The translations under genes and the position numbers were made by a program. A stretch of DNA of 6,138 nucleotides from Nitrososphaerota archaeon (GTDB taxonomy: Archaea; Thermoproteota; Nitrososphaeria; Nitrososphaerales; JACPRH01): contig JARPAQ010000053.1 of assembly GCA_029460375.1 (NCBI GenBank), positions 1-6,138 of the forward strand, written 5' to 3'. Within the stretch, counting starts at the first letter, position 1; each line of letters opens with the position of its first letter. A model generated the notes under the pieces. The model worked only from the letters and a program-made list of their open reading frames with translations. It searched no databases and was not told the DNA's origin. Shown here piece by piece: positions 5,592 through 6,138 of this stretch.

Positions 5592-6138
5592 TCACCGTTT
5601 CAACTCCGCAAGTAAGTAGCTCACAATCTCGCTTGCAATATCTACCTTTGATACAGACTGAAGACCTCTGAAACCGGGTTGACTGTTCACTTCATTAACA
5701 AAGTACCCATCAGCGCTCTCCAGAAGATCCACACCAGCAACCTTACAGCCCAGTATCTCGGCCGACCGAATAGCTATCTCTTCAACTTCACTTGGAATAT
5801 CTATTGAGACAGGTTTGGCGCCCTGGCTTACATTTGTCTTCCACCCCCTTGCCCGCCTGCTCATAGCTGCCACTACTCTGCCTCCGACAACTAGGCACCG
5901 AATATCTCGTCTTCCGTGGTGAATAAACTCCTGAGAGTAAAGGACGTGGTGGGCGTAGGTGAGCGTGTTGTATATTCGGCGAGCCACCTCCAAGTCTGAA
6001 ACACGGGTAACACCAAAGCCTTGAGAACCGAAAAGAGGTTTTATCACAACATCTCGCCCAAGATCCCTAAACCCGTCCAGAGCAGCGTCAGGATTCTCGG
6101 TCACCACGGTTTTTGGAACAGCTATACCGTGTTCCGAT
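5592..6138 (-). CDS. RimK-type ATP-grasp glutamate ligase, 5' part outside the window (MptN/CofF-like)
   Basis: The visible 181 residues are the C-terminal part of a RimK-family ATP-grasp ligase. The frame stays open to the right edge, where SEHGIAVPKTVVTENPDAAL matches the segment that in RimK relatives lies about a hundred residues into the protein; the GTG at 6107 is therefore an internal Val and not the start. Other motifs are VVIKPLFGSQGFGVTRV (ATP loop), DIRCLVVGGRVVAAMSRRA, WKTNVSQGAKP, AGVDLLES and NEVNSQPGFRGLQ, whose Glu and Asn should bind metal. Relatives add glutamate to H4MPT (MptN), to F420 (CofF), or to ribosomal S6 (RimK). Beside ftr and mfn genes, modification of a C1 carrier is most likely, MptN-like first; the sequence visible does not settle the acceptor. 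It converges on the HisA-like gene with 18 nt between the stops. Confidence 0.85.
   Translation of the reverse strand, partial: SEHGIAVPKTVVTENPDAALDGFRDLGRDVVIKPLFGSQGFGVTRVSDLEVARRIYNTLTYAHHVLYSQEFIHHGRRDIRCLVVGGRVVAAMSRRARGWKTNVSQGAKPVSIDIPSEVEEIAIRSAEILGCKVAGVDLLESADGYFVNEVNSQPGFRGLQSVSKVDIASEIVSYLLAELKR

Noticed and set aside
5592..6107. GTG at 6107 as the true start of the RimK-like gene
   Set aside because: The frame continues upstream with conserved RimK-family sequence (GIAVPKTV) to the window edge, so the gene is cut by the window rather than short.
1..6138. CRISPR arrays, insertion sequences, tRNA or rRNA genes
   Set aside because: No spaced repeats, transposase motifs, terminal inverted repeats or tRNA-like structures were seen; coding sequence fills nearly all of the window.

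Overview
The window is a compact archaeal-type block of genes for making and using the one-carbon carriers methanofuran and tetrahydromethanopterin (H4MPT). Its protein families are typical of methanogens and other archaea with a H4MPT-based C1 pathway. An archaeon is further suggested by frequent ATA (Ile) and AGA/AGG (Arg) codons, a TATA-like box about 28 nt upstream of the ftr start with no convincing Shine-Dalgarno (SD) sequence (probable leaderless mRNA), GGTGA-type SD sequences inside the operon, and a T-rich tract without a hairpin at one gene end. Methylotrophic bacteria carry related genes, so the domain assignment is strong but not absolute. I cannot name the lineage; an uncultivated archaeon with a Wood-Ljungdahl or methanogenesis-type pathway is a reasonable guess.

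Layout, left to right. Positions 1-103 are a leader/promoter region. A plus-strand gene for formylmethanofuran:H4MPT formyltransferase (ftr) follows at 104-1012. Its 3' end overlaps, tail to tail, a four-gene minus-strand operon read from 4797 down to 1004: mfnD (tyramine-glutamate ligase), mfnF (APMF-Glu synthase), mfnE (kinase making the furan diphosphate) and a divergent CofE-like (COG1478) gamma-glutamyl ligase. mfnF follows mfnD after 2 nt, and the later junctions overlap. Divergent from mfnD across 38 nt is a HisA/HisF-like TIM-barrel gene (4836-5573, plus). Convergent to that is a RimK-type ATP-grasp glutamate ligase (5592 to the right edge, minus), whose 5' part lies outside the window.

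How they fit together: MfnD joins glutamate to tyramine, MfnE makes the furanmethyl diphosphate, and MfnF condenses the two into the methanofuran core. Ftr then uses finished methanofuran as formyl donor to H4MPT. Two genes fit less directly. The CofE-like protein sits as the last gene of the mfn operon and is a good candidate for adding the gamma-linked glutamates of the methanofuran tail. The HisA-like protein keeps both catalytic aspartates of its superfamily but lies in no histidine operon. The RimK-like ligase may add glutamate to H4MPT, F420 or methanofuran. mfnA, mfnB and mfnC are not in the window. There is no RNA gene, CRISPR array, mobile element or gene-free stretch longer than 300 bases.
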